Assembly: GCF_028640845.1 (NCBI RefSeq)
Contig: NC_080540.1
Location: forward strand, 214,517,800-214,581,799
Reading direction: 5' to 3'
Source: Ahaetulla prasina
Taxonomy: Eukaryota; Chordata; Lepidosauria; Squamata; Colubridae
DNA: 64,000 nucleotides
Positions 46,120-55,982 of the stretch are shown here, in pieces. The translations under genes were made by a program, and so were the position numbers. How positions within the stretch are numbered: position 1 is the first letter of the stretch; every line of letters begins with the position of its first letter. The notes beneath the pieces were generated by a model that saw nothing but the letters and a program-made list of their open reading frames with translations, ran no database searches and had not been told where the DNA came from.

Positions 46120-46235
46120 CTGGGGTGTCAAACTCAATTCAACCTGCATCAAGGTTGTGTTTGACCTTGGGGGACCAGGGTGGGTGTGGCCAGCTCAACT
46201 TCACTCATGTTGGGGTTGTCTGTGGTGGCCTGAGC
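46120..46235. mobile_element. hAT-like MITE fragment (CAGGGGTGTCAAACTC family)
   Basis: CTGGGGTGTCAAACTCAATT resembles the terminus of the element at 60929. The right end cannot be found. Confidence 0.5.
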
Positions 46236-46254
46236 AATTGCTTCTCCCTGCAGG

Positions 46255-46288
46255 CAATATAATGAACACTTCCCTGTTCATTATATTG
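46255..46288. repeat. Perfect 14-bp hairpin
   Basis: CAATATAATGAACA (46255-46268) and TGTTCATTATATTG (46275-46288) are exact reverse complements around a 6-base loop, CTTCCC. Function unknown. Confidence 0.8.
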
Positions 46289-47288
46289 TGCAGGAATGGA
46301 ACATCTCTTCAACTAGTTCTTTCATATGGATATCAGTTGTTCCTGGAGCTGCAGATGTTCTGTTTTTAATCAATGAAAAAATGTATTTGTCCCAGATCCA
46401 TAAGATAGGTTAGACATGGAGGTGAGTGTGAATTTCTAGAAGCCTTACATCTGATTAAACTGTGCAATGGGAAGTTTCACTTTTGAGGGTCACAAAAAAC
46501 ATTTTTGATATAGACACATGTACATACACACACACACAAAAAAAATAATAATGGTAAAAATACATCATAAAAAACAAAAATGAGCAGGTTTGAGCCTTTC
46601 ATGATTACTCTTTTATGTCGGCTTTCTCACATAGCCTAATGGAAATGCCACGTCTTGCAGGAGTGCCAAAATGTGATTTGGCTGTCAGTCTAACTAGAAG
46701 GACTTGATCAAGAGGATTAGAGAATTGGATTTTCATAAACTATATCAAATGCACATTTTTCAAGAATCTTGAAAGAACAGATTTGAAAGCCACAGTCCTC
46801 CTTCATTGTCTTGAATATTTGATGTTTGTGTAATACATCTTGCATTGATCCATAATTTTGGTGTGCTTGAACGATTGACTGCACATCACTTGCAGGGAGA
46901 AATAATCATGAAATCTATCATTCCCTTCAGCTGTTGTATCATCGCATTGCCATTTATTTACTGTCTGTGACCAGCAAACTCTGAAAACACCTTCGTATAG
47001 ACAAAACAATAACAGCAACCACAGCAATATCCTCAGTAACATCTTCTGGAAAAGTAATTGCAGATTGACAAGTAGCAGCCCATTTGATCTCCTCCAGCAA
47101 TAGATATTGGTGATTAGGCAGGAAGCTTTATAAATGTAGGTGATGATAATGCTTCCTGTTTTCTTTGCTTTTTCATATGTAAATAAAGTGCATTGATATG
47201 TAGAGGAAAATAAACTAATAACCATTTTTATGACTCATTTGACATCTTGTATGAATGATAAATAATTATCTGTTGAGCATCTTAAAAG
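46289..47288. other. No gene seen
   Basis: About 1 kb of AT-rich unique-looking sequence. The minus-strand frame at 47225-46803 has no recognised domain. Confidence 0.5.
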
Positions 47289-47296
47289 CTTTTGTG

Positions 47297-47595
47297 CAGA
47301 GGTGGGATCCTACCAGTTGAACAACCGTTTCACTGTGCACGCGTACACAGTTTCCATAAAATTGAACTTCCACGTTGCAAACAAGGAAAGGAGCAAGGAA
47401 AACAGCTGAAGTGGGCCAATTCAATATGCCGCCCCTGATCAGCTGGGCTTCAGAAGCAGAAATAAAGGTCAGTATAACCTGGGGGCGGGTGGGTGTGCCC
47501 ACTTTCACAGCAACAGAGAACCGGTTCGCTCTTGGTAGGAAGTGGGAACTACCAGTTCAGGAGAACTGGTCCGAACCGGTAGAATCCCACCCCTG
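47297..47595. mobile_element. hAT-type MITE, 299 bp
   Basis: TIRs CAGAGGTGGGATCCTACC and GGTAGAATCCCACCCCTG. Flanks CTTTTGTG and CTATTGTT match at 6 of 8. Contains GAACCGGTTCGCTC and CAGTTCAGGAGAACTGG. Confidence 0.85.
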
Positions 47596-47621
47596 CTATT
47601 GTTAGAGGATTTGCTCCAGAG

Positions 47622-47755
47622 CAGGGGTCTCCAACCTTGGTCCCTTTAAGACTTGTGGACTTCAACTCCCAGAGTTCCTCAGCCAGTTTTGCTGGCTGAG
47701 GGACTCTGGGAGTTGAAGTCCACAAGTCTTAAAGGACCAAGGTTGGAGACCCCTG
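47622..47755. mobile_element. Near-perfect palindromic hAT-like MITE, 134 bp
   Basis: Arms CAGGGGTCTCCAACCTTGGT...AGACTTGTGGACTTCAACTC and their reverse complement meet at CAGTTTTGCTGG near 47690. Exact 8-bp duplications CTCCAGAG at 47614-47621 and 47756-47763. Few mismatches between arms, so it is young or maintained by gene conversion. Confidence 0.92.
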
Positions 47756-47976
47756 CTCCAGAGCATAAATAGAATGCCGAACCAAGACTGAGTACATAAA
47801 CTTCAAAATGCCCATTAAGAAAGTAAAATGCTCATAAAATAGTCTTGGATGCAGAGGATGGGCTTATCCAAGATGTCAATAAATGTGAAGAGATTAGAAA
47901 TTGTTTAGAAAATTCGTAGCTCGAGTTATAGGTTTTGGTAGGGGGTCTGTTCTCTGAGCTTGCTGTTTAGCTCCTG

Positions 47977-48010
47977 GATGTTTCATTACCAAACTAAGTA
48001 ACACCTTCAG
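47977..48010 (-). ncRNA. Hammerhead-like core, third family, degraded
   Basis: Minus strand: CTGAAGG (expected CTGANGA, last A changed), stem II GTTAC/GTAAT with one wobble pair around TTAGTTTG, then GAAA and CATC. Probably inactive, but the layout is right and it sits downstream of a PLE-type ORF. Confidence 0.5.
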
Positions 48011-48218
48011 CGAGATTTTGGGGTAAAGCAGCTTGTTTGTTTATATACAGTAGGTCCTGGGTGGGTCAGCTGGTGGTCTTACGAGTGATTGAATCACAAG
48101 GCTCATTGAGTCACAAGGCTGATTCTGGTCTTGTGACTTTGTGACTTCCGACTGGTTGCTGTGAGACGTGGAATCCAGCTGAGGAGGGGGGTGGTCGGTT
48201 CCGCCGGTGGTTGATGGT

Positions 48219-48488
48219 TCAGATGGTCCGTTTCCTTATTGGTTCGTAGCCTAGTTTTAAGTCATTGTGTTCCTTGATGGACCTGTTGGTAGAATGCCAG
48301 GCTTCAATAAATTCACGTGCCTGATGGCTTTTGGCATGGCTGATGGCTTTGGCTCCATCCCAATCGAATCGGTGTTGTTTGTTGTTGATGTGATTGGCGA
48401 TCAGGGACTTCAGGTCATGCCATTTGACAGCCAGTTGGTGATATTCACTGTCTTTGAAGTGAACAGTAGATGCATTTAAAAAACACAT
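48219..48488 (-). pseudogene. PLE-type C-terminal region (downstream of GIY-YIG), partial
   Basis: About 89 codons, including HQLAVKWHDLKSLIANHINN, HRFDWDGAKAISHAKSHQ, AREFIEAWHSTNRSI and YEPIR. The D-W-D-x-A...AREFIEAWHS pattern resembles the segment after the GIY-YIG core in vertebrate Penelope-like ORFs. The nuclease core and RT are absent. Confidence 0.6.
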
Positions 48489-48490
48489 GA

Positions 48491-50150
48491 GGTTGGGAAA
48501 AAAACCTCATTTCTATCCTAAAATATGTTTTGAGGAGAGAAACAGAAAGTTCCCTTCAGCCCTTAAATAGAGAATCCTTGCCCTAAGAATCAGCCAGATG
48601 AGAAACCAACACAAAGAAAGTATGTGAAGACGCTTCCTTTAATCTTTCTCTCTTGCCATCTATTCTAATGGTCAAAATAATGAATAGGTGCACAGAGTTG
48701 ATGCAAACTGCAATTAAATAAATTATGTACTATTCTGCATTGGTTAAGCAGAATTGAAGGCATCCAATATGAAAGAACAAATTTACAAAAGAACGTATAT
48801 TTCTCCCAGTGATGATTCTAGAAATAAATATATATGATTCTAGAAATTCCTGGGAGAAAATATTCTACTGTGAGACAAAGCTACGTAGTCCTTTTTGATT
48901 TTATGTTAATTTTTATAATGGTAAATATAGAATCTCATAGACCAAAGATTATGTAAATGTATGAATGTAGCCACCAGTACTTTTGTTACAGAAATACAAT
49001 CACTGATAGCTACAGTACTCCCCCCCCCCAAGATTAGTGGCACGCTTAATCTTCTATTCCCACTTGCCATTCTTGTTCTCAAAATAGCTTCCCATTGTTA
49101 TTTACCCTCCTGGGGAATATGTCCTTTTTCCCAAGCAAATAATATCTTGAACAGCATATTTTGATTAGGAAGAAGTCTGATTATGCTGGGAACTCACTCA
49201 TTTCATAGACCAAGTGCCATCAGTTGAGGCCAGTAACAACGTATTATTACTTACTGACTCAGAGATAATACTAATAATTGCTATCATTATCATCTGCTTA
49301 GGAAGTGCATATAGCTACAAAAAAGGGAATGAAAGCAGAGAGGGTCCTTAAACAATGATCTGTAACTAAATTAGGAATTTTATGGAAGATATCAGGAGAA
49401 AAAATCATATATGAGAGAGCAGTATAAAGGATGCATATAACTGCTATATTCAGGAGCCAGGCTTTATCAATCTATATCAATTTATCAAGTTTTTATTGGA
49501 ATAATGCCCTTTGCTCATATCAGTGGCTCTGTCCTCTCTCTAAAACTTGATAGAAATATCTTTGTACATTATAGAATTCAATAGTAATGAAATGTAAAGC
49601 CCAGTCAGGTTAAACCAGAGTGCCTTAGCTGGAAATTCATTACCAGTGTAGTTACTTCTGATGAGTCTTATTTTCTACGTAATTTTAAAATTGAATTAGT
49701 TAGATGTTTAGATTTTCTATTCTGGTACATCAGAGCAGCTTCAGATGATAAAAAGCAGAGATAGAAGAAATAACACATGGTTCCTCATCTCCATTTTGAA
49801 CCATCTAAGAACCATCTAATTTGAAATGATTTTTCCCCCCACTGGGAGAAATGTATATGATTGATTTCATTTATCTCCAAGATGACTGGATCTGAGGATT
49901 ACAAATCAGGTCAATTGCATATCCTATTCTTTCTCATCTTTTTACTTCATCTGAAGTCTTCTCTGATGTAAACCATCAAAATCATTTGCAAAATACTCCT
50001 TTTCTGTGAAGTTTCTATGATTCCTTTCTTCACCTTTTGTGGGAAAGCCAGACCGTGTTGATTATATTTTATTTATTTCATGTATGTTCTGCTTTTCTGT
50101 TCAATTTGAATGCTTAAGGCCGTACCCTCTTGGCAGATTATGATATTCCA
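48491..50150. other. No gene seen
   Basis: About 1.65 kb of AT-rich unique-looking sequence with a poly-C run at 49021. Confidence 0.5.
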
Positions 50151-50164
50151 ATGTTTTTTGCGTT

Positions 50165-50410
50165 GGCCTTATAATCTGTTAAATGCGAGCTGAAGACGTA
50201 TTTATTCTTCCGCGCAGTACTGGCATAGAATTAGTATTATTATTTGTAATTTTAAATGGGGTTTTATGGTTTTATGTATTTTAATTTAGGGGTCAAATTT
50301 AATAAGTTTTTTATCAGTGTTTTTATTTGTATTGTTCTATTTATTTTTGGTTTTTATCTAGCTGTGAACCGCCCTGAGTCTTTCGGGAGAAGGGCGGTAT
50401 AAAAATTAAA

Positions 50411-50484
<74 letters not shown>

Positions 50485-50485
50485 A
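50165..50485 (+). mobile_element. L2-like LINE 3' end, (ATT)n tail
   Basis: Coding end GAGCTGAAGACGTATTTATT encodes ELKTYLFFRAVLA, the same terminus as the L2 ORF at 42682. The 3' UTR ends GAACCGCCCTGAGTCTTTCG and GGGCGGTATAAAAATTAAAT, then (ATT)n to about 50480. Confidence 0.85.
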
Positions 50486-51284
50486 TTATATAGAACATAA
50501 CTGAAGAGGATTAATTTGCAATGAAACATTTTTGTAGCAACAGCTGGTCCAACGTGGAAGAATTACAGTTAAGGATGTTCAGGGTGCTTAAACTCTGATT
50601 CTGTTTAATAGTATACTCATTGCAGAATCTCCCTCTGGTATTGTGTCTTACTCAATTGAGATAAATATTTTGAATTATGGGATTGTAATATGCAGCCCTG
50701 ATCATCCACAGTTATATATTTGAGCCCTGTAGAGGCATATCGCCTTCAAAATGCCCTGTGATCTGAAGAACATTTACATGCACAGGGCTTCTGCTAATTA
50801 CAGATGGACAATCAGATGTGAGGCTAGCCAACACGCATGGCAAGATGGCATAAATGTTGCTTGATTGTGACCATAGAATCTGTATGATGCAAGAGAAAGG
50901 TTATAAAACTCTCCTTCAGCTAAACTTTGTTCCCTATTCAGCTTGAGGGGGAAATATTATTTCTATAAAACTGGAAGTATGTTACCCAGTACTGGATTTT
51001 TATTCAACTCACTTTTTATCTTGGTAGATTGCAAATTGGTGTTCTAATTAAATGATGTCACTATCAGTTCAGTTGGCAGGTAATCCTGTTTGCCGTTCCT
51101 GTCAGGGAGCGCAGTTTGCTCAACTTTTTCATGAAATCCCATTACCATGTCCTCTGGTCTTCTTCCCCTTCCCTCTTTTTCTCTTTTCACAGAGACAGAT
51201 TTTAAAACTCTGTAGTCTTACAAAAACTAATTTGAGATCGGAAAGCAAATTCTAATTCTTCAGTTTCTCTAAGAAAAGAGTTTG
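50486..51284. other. No gene seen
   Basis: Unique-looking sequence. The open frame 51052-51255 has no recognised domain. Confidence 0.5.
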
Positions 51285-51440
51285 ATAGCTTCTGGAGCTC
51301 TCTGCACTCAGAAATTAAGCAGAGTCTGGCCTAGTTAATGTTTGGATGAGAGACTACAAAGAAACACCAGTGACCTAGGTTAGAATTAGAAATTGGAAAA
51401 GCAGACTGAGAGAAGGCAATGAGTTTTGTTTTAGTACCAA
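51285..51440 (+). mobile_element. 5S-rRNA-related SINE
   Basis: TCTGCACTCAGAAATTAAGC AGAGTCTGGCCTAGTTAATG TTTGGATGAGAGACTAC follows 5S rRNA (CTCAGAAGCTAAGCAGGGTC ... TTGGATGGGAGACC) with substitutions. A short A-rich end follows. Confidence 0.65.
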
Positions 51441-51461
51441 AAACAAAACAAAACCTATAAG

Positions 51462-51812
51462 GTAAAGGTTCCCCTTGCACTTATGTGCTAGTCATACCCG
51501 ACTCCAGGGGGCAATGCTCATCTCCATTTCAAAGCCGAAGAACCAGTGCTGTTCGAAGACGTCTCTGTCATTATGTGACCGACATGACTAAATCCCAAAG
51601 ACGCATGGAATGCTGTTACCTTCCCACCAAAGGTGGTCCTTATTCTTCTACTTGCATTTTTTACATGCTTTCAAACTGTTAGGTTGGCAGAAGCTGGAAC
51701 AAGTAACGGAAGCTCATCCCATTATGCGGCACTATGGATTCAAACCATTGAACTGCCGACCTTTTGATCGACAAGCTCAGCATCTTAGCCACTGAGCCAT
51801 CAAGTCCCCTAA
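51462..51812 (-). mobile_element. Sauria-type SINE with BovB-like tail, near full length
   Basis: Minus strand: head AGGGGACTTGATGGCTCAGT, GGCTAAGATGCTGAGCTTGT, body with GCCGCATAATGGGATGAGCT, CTTCGAACAGCACTGGTTCT and a tail CATAAGTGCAAGGGGAACC TTTACC. About 350 bp, the expected size. The BovB-like tail lets it use the BovB machinery, copies of which lie at 20310 and 31283. Confidence 0.85.
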
Positions 51813-52899
51813 AAAAACTATAAATACATCCATGATTTTATCAAGAGTCAAGACTTGAAGGAGACTTTTTTCCCTGCTGTCTTAACATCTAAATGAATAC
51901 TAAGGAATTCAGTGCCATGTTGTTGATAAATTTATGGTATATCTATAGTAGAATGCAGCTATCTATACATATATTACTGAAAAAGCAAAGTATGGAAGCA
52001 GATTGGATTTAGCATAGTAAATGGTAAATACTAGGTTCTTCTTTCCCAATCAAGAGAAAGTTGCTTAATTATGTGAATGTATGACTGATGAAGAGGATAT
52101 AAATAAAGTTCTATCAAAGGACTGGAAAAAAATCAAGCTTAAATGCTGGAAGTTATGAATATGCAAATTATGAATTTGCACATGTGTATAGATCTTTGAG
52201 ACTAACCTGGAATTTTGAAACTGATCATTCTGCTCTAGGTACTGCTCTTCCTACAAGAATTTCTTGCCTTTATGGGAGCATTTTTAAGCAACAAACGGTG
52301 CTTCTAAAATTCAGCAGGGCTGTGGGATCAAGTTTGTCACAAAGATTCCTAAAGTTGTTTGATTTGGATCTTCGGTAAGAAGATTTCAGTGGACTTTACT
52401 GCAGGAAGAAGGAGAAAAGGAGCAGTAGTTTCAAGTTGGCAAGATTCTATTATTGTAACTTTACAATAAAGGTGGAATAGTAGTACTCATGGTTGGTGCT
52501 TCTTCTTCTCTCTACTGCATCAATGGGCTGACATCAATCTTGCAAATCTCAAAGTACCGTTCTCTCCCCCTTATTCTTTTGCAAACTAGGGAAGGTCATT
52601 TCTGAGATGCTTTCTCCACCACCCTTCTCATTCAGACTCAAATGTTTTTTTGTTTTTATCAGACCATTGTTGAGGCTGTGGTTCTTCCTCCAGTCTCTTG
52701 AAGCCATTCCCCCATATCATTACACCAAAGCAGGAATGTAATTTGAAAAATGCAAGGGAGGGGGAGGCACATTCATTCACATTCAGATTTGCAAGATTCT
52801 ATTATGGTAACCCTATAACAAAACTAGTTTTAGTATTCACAGGTTTTGTATCTATCCCTGATCTGCTTGGAAGGGCTGACGTCAGTCTTGCAAGCCTCA
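51813..52899. other. No gene; two related LTR-like stretches
   Basis: Mostly unique. About 52445-52560 and 52787-52900 share GCAAGATTCTATTAT, GTAAC, an A-rich block, GGGCTGAC(A/G)TCA(A/G)TCTTGCA. They may be two decayed LTR ends of one unclassified element. Confidence 0.4.
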
Positions 52900-52904
52900 A
52901 TGGG

Positions 52905-53567
52905 TGTCATGCCCCTGTCGGAGTCTGAATCTGAAGGGGAAGAGGAACGGCTGACAGAGAGTGAGAGCGTGAATCCATTGGCTGTGGAAAAAACTGGGGA
53001 AGAGCAAAGTCAGGCTGGGCAGAGCAGGGGAGAGGTAGAACAAGGAAGAGGAGTGTCAGATGAAGACCAAGGCCCACCCCCTCCTCATCCTAGGCAGCAC
53101 AGGGAGGAACAGAGAAGAGAGCAACGTGGGTTGCGTGGCTTATGAGGGAGGAAAGGGACCTGATCCTCTTTACAAGGCACAGGTGTTGCTGGAGTTTAAA
53201 AGGAAAGGCAAATGGAGGGGCATTTGTCAGGAACAAACACTAAGTTTATCTGCTGTTTCTTTGAATCCTGGTATCCTCCCAACTGGCTTGATTTATTGCT
53301 GTGCTACTTTACTTGTGAAATCCCTTATTTTGTTTGCCCTGCCGGATTAATTACCTTGCTTTGCCTTTGGATTTTTTGTTAGAAGTTTTCTGCTTACAAC
53401 ATTTGGGACTGAAGTATTGCGAGCCAAAGAGTATTACAAGTTGGTGGAAGAGATCTCTCCAGGCCGAATAGTTGAAAGGGACATTGGGGCCACAGCTGGT
53501 GATAATAAAGGGACTCATATGGATTCTCTGGCTGTGTTGCCTTTGTGTCATGCCCTGGGTCATCACA
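52905..53567 (+). mobile_element. Solo LTR, U3-ORF family (copy 4)
   Basis: Starts TGTCATGCCC, ends GGTCATCACA. Exact ATGGG duplications at 52900-52904 and 53568-53572. Length 663 bp. TATA-like GTTTAAAAGG near 53196 and AATAAA near 53509. The open frame, in the same phase, runs to 53145: acidic (LSESESEGEEERLTESES), Gln/Pro-rich, then REEQRREQRGLRGL and a stop. More diverged from the other copies, probably an older subfamily. Confidence 0.9.
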
Positions 53568-53749
53568 ATGGGCCTTTACCTCCCCTGCCTTTATTCTTTA
53601 TTCTTGTTCTAAGGGGAACTATGGAAGGTCAAGTCTAAGTCATCTTCTCAACTTACATTCCTGCTTTGGACTCAGACTTACTTTACCTGGCTGTTATCTT
53701 GACTGCAATTCTTCTTCCTGTTCCCCAAGGTTATACTCACAACTTATTA

Positions 53750-54274
53750 CAGCTTGGTCTTGCTTACCAACCACTCATTCAGCAACTATTTGAAATAGCA
53801 GTGGTACTAAATGAGTGTTCTTTGAAGTTCTGGTTGTTGCACTTCCCCCATAGCCACCTGATCACTATCTGATTGCTAAACAACGGGCTTGCATTTACAA
53901 CTGTTGCAGTGCTCCACAAAATGAGCACCATTTGCTTTGTACAGGGAAAGCCACAAGTCACTTAGGTTAAGTCTCCCTCGCCCAACAGTAGTTGCTCCCT
54001 GACCCAGAATTATTCACCCATGCCAGTTACCTGCCTGTGGGCCTCCTTATGAAACACCTGCAACTTGGAACTTCCTGCTAGTTTCCCTACCGACTTTGGT
54101 TGTTGGAAGCTTGCAGGAACTTACAAAGTCCTTGCTTAATGACCTGTAATTCTTGCTTAATGATGGCAAAGGCGACTGCCAGGATTGCTGTCACTAACTG
54201 ATGTCATATTTTATGACCACCTCACTTAGGGGCAGAAATTCCAGTCCCAATTAACATTAAGCAAGGACTATCTG
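53750..54274. mobile_element. Tigger-like MITE, 525 bp (diverged)
   Basis: Left CAGCTTGGTCTTGCTTACCA, right AAGCAAGGACTATCTG, TA duplications at 53748-53749 and 54275-54276. CAACCACTCATTCAGCAACT and TTTATGACCACCTCACTTAG match the family in degenerate form. Confidence 0.7.
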
Positions 54275-54683
54275 TACAACAGCGGAAGAAATATGAGCAA
54301 CAACTTCTTGAGATGTAATGTCCTGGGAAAAAAAGCTTGTTACTTCTGCTATTTTGTCTCTCTACTTCTGCATTGCTATCCTGTGAAGCTCACATCATCT
54401 ACAGAAATGGATTGGGGAGGGATGGGGCTCCATGCTGTATCTTGGGTATATTTCCCTGCTTTTAATTGTAATTCCTGTAAATTTCTCACATGAAATCTTG
54501 TTATTCTTTAGAACAGCGGTCACCAACTGGTGGTCTGTGAACTACTGGTGGTCACGAGAAAATTTTCGTGGTCCACAGAAAAAATATTTGCATTTTTTAT
54601 ATTGCACTAAATCAGGAGTCCTCAAACTATGGCCCCTGGGCCGGATACAAGCAATGAACGTTTGTGTTGCTGCAGAGAGTCTC

Positions 54684-55258
54684 TGTTGTGGCTCCCACCC
54701 CCGAACCTGGCCCCATGCCCGAAAGTGCCTTGGAGCTGGGCCTGCTGCCAGAAAGTGACTCGGAGCTGGGCCTGTTGCCTGAAAGTGACTTGGACAGTGA
54801 GGGGGAAGGGCCATCAGGACTTACGTCGGAAGCACCGGCCTTCCTGGCTCAGCTCCAGGAGCCAGAAGCAGGCCAGGTGAAAGAGATAACGAGGCTTCCT
54901 TCTCCTGACTTTTTCCTCCCCCAGGCCACACCTGCAGACCCAGCTGACAGCAATCAGGCTTGGCTGAATCCTAGGTTTCATAGGCAGGAGAGAAGGGAAC
55001 AACAGAAGCAGGGGAGGGGCAGGCCTAGGAAGTGCTGAGTCATGGAGCCACACCCCACAGGATATAAAAGGCAGCAAGAGCTGGTGTGTCTCTTTGTATC
55101 AGGCAAATCCACTGATTGACTAGAACTGAAGGTTGTGATTCACCAGCGTCTTGGCAGCTAACGAGGGCTCTTGGCAGACGCTGGCTCTCTTGCTGCCAGA
55201 GCTGATAAGAGCCGGCTAATTAAGCCATCATTCAGACGGAGGCGAGGAGGACAGAACA
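54684..55258 (+). mobile_element. Solo LTR, U3-ORF family (copy 5), nested
   Basis: Starts TGTTGTGGCT, ends GACAGAACA. Exact GTCTC duplications at 54679-54683 and 55259-55263. Length 575 bp. Clear TATA box GATATAAAAG at 55061-55070. The open frame from the LTR edge runs about 117 codons to 55038: Pro-rich start, a short repeat (SELGLLPESD), DSEGEG, then RQERREQQKQGRGRPRK and a stop. Confidence 0.92.
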
Positions 55259-55263
55259 GTCTC

Positions 55264-55600
55264 CCCCTTTGGGATCTTTTTGTGTGGGTTGCAAGGAAGC
55301 AGAAATTCTGACTCGGGGTCTGCTTCAGCCTCCTGGTGCAGGGCTTTGGGCGAAGGCTGAAGGGAGACTGCCTCATGGCCTGGAACTGGCTGACCATCTC
55401 AGCCTGCAGAGCCTCCAAGTGCCGGTACCAGGCCTTGCACTCCCGCAGGTCTTCCCTCTGCTTGGAAAGCCTACGCTCGTAGGTGCTTCTGCTGAGTCTC
55501 CTTCTTAGTCAGATCCAATTTGAACTGAGCCAGATGTTTAGCCAACTCTTTCTCGTGGTGGCTGCTTAGCTCCAACAACTGCTTCCTGTTGGGGCCCTAA
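55264..55600 (-). pseudogene. Possible captured coiled-coil coding fragment in hAT-like element
   Basis: Antisense to the inner hAT-like element, two overlapping frames read as one charged heptad-like segment: LLELSSHHEKELAKHLAQ, FKLDLTKKETQQKHL, then after a frame change YERRLSKQREDLRECKAWY, HLEALQAEMVSQFQAMR. The Leu/Glu/Lys spacing is typical of a cellular coiled coil, not a transposase. Host gene not identified. It may be an exon fragment carried by the non-autonomous element. Confidence 0.4.
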
Positions 55601-55982
55601 GGAGCCTGGGTGGGCAGGAGAGGAGTGGCTGGGAGGGGAGGGGCAAGTAGAGGCCATTGAGGCACCCTTCGATGTGAGTGACATTGAGTTGGCCATGCCC
55701 ACTCACATGCCCACCTAGCCATGGCCACCCAGCCGGTCATTAGGCAGATCATATTAGTGGTCTGCGGGATTTAAAATTATGAATTTAGTGGTCCCTGAGG
55801 TCCGAAAGGTTGGCGACCCCTGCTTTAGAACACTTTTCCCTTACTATTTCCAAATGCTCCTACCCTCCTGGCCTTCCATAAAACCTTGAAAACCTTTCCC
55901 CACAGACTTTGAGTAGTCTTTAGGGTACAAGCTGGAGCCCTGTAATATTCTTGTGGAAGTATGGAGGCTTTAGTAGATTTCT

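Larger units (their letters stand above)
47930..48490 (-). mobile_element. Third Penelope-type 3' end with coding tail
   Basis: Minus strand: an ORF tail (48488-48219), then a noncoding end carrying a hammerhead-like core (47977-48010). ORF followed by a hammerhead-bearing terminus matches the layout at 343-3972, but the sequence is a different family. Ends of the element are unclear. Confidence 0.65.
54514..55822. mobile_element. hAT-type element hosting nested insertions
   Basis: TIRs CAGCGGTCACCAACTGG and its partner (reverse complement CAGGGGTCGCCAACCTTTC). Exact CTTTAGAA duplications at 54506-54513 and 55823-55830. Its own ends are only about 100 bp on each side. The middle is filled by a second hAT-like element starting near 54614 (CAGGAGTCCTCAAACTATGG), which in turn contains the solo LTR at 54684. 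Confidence 0.88.
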
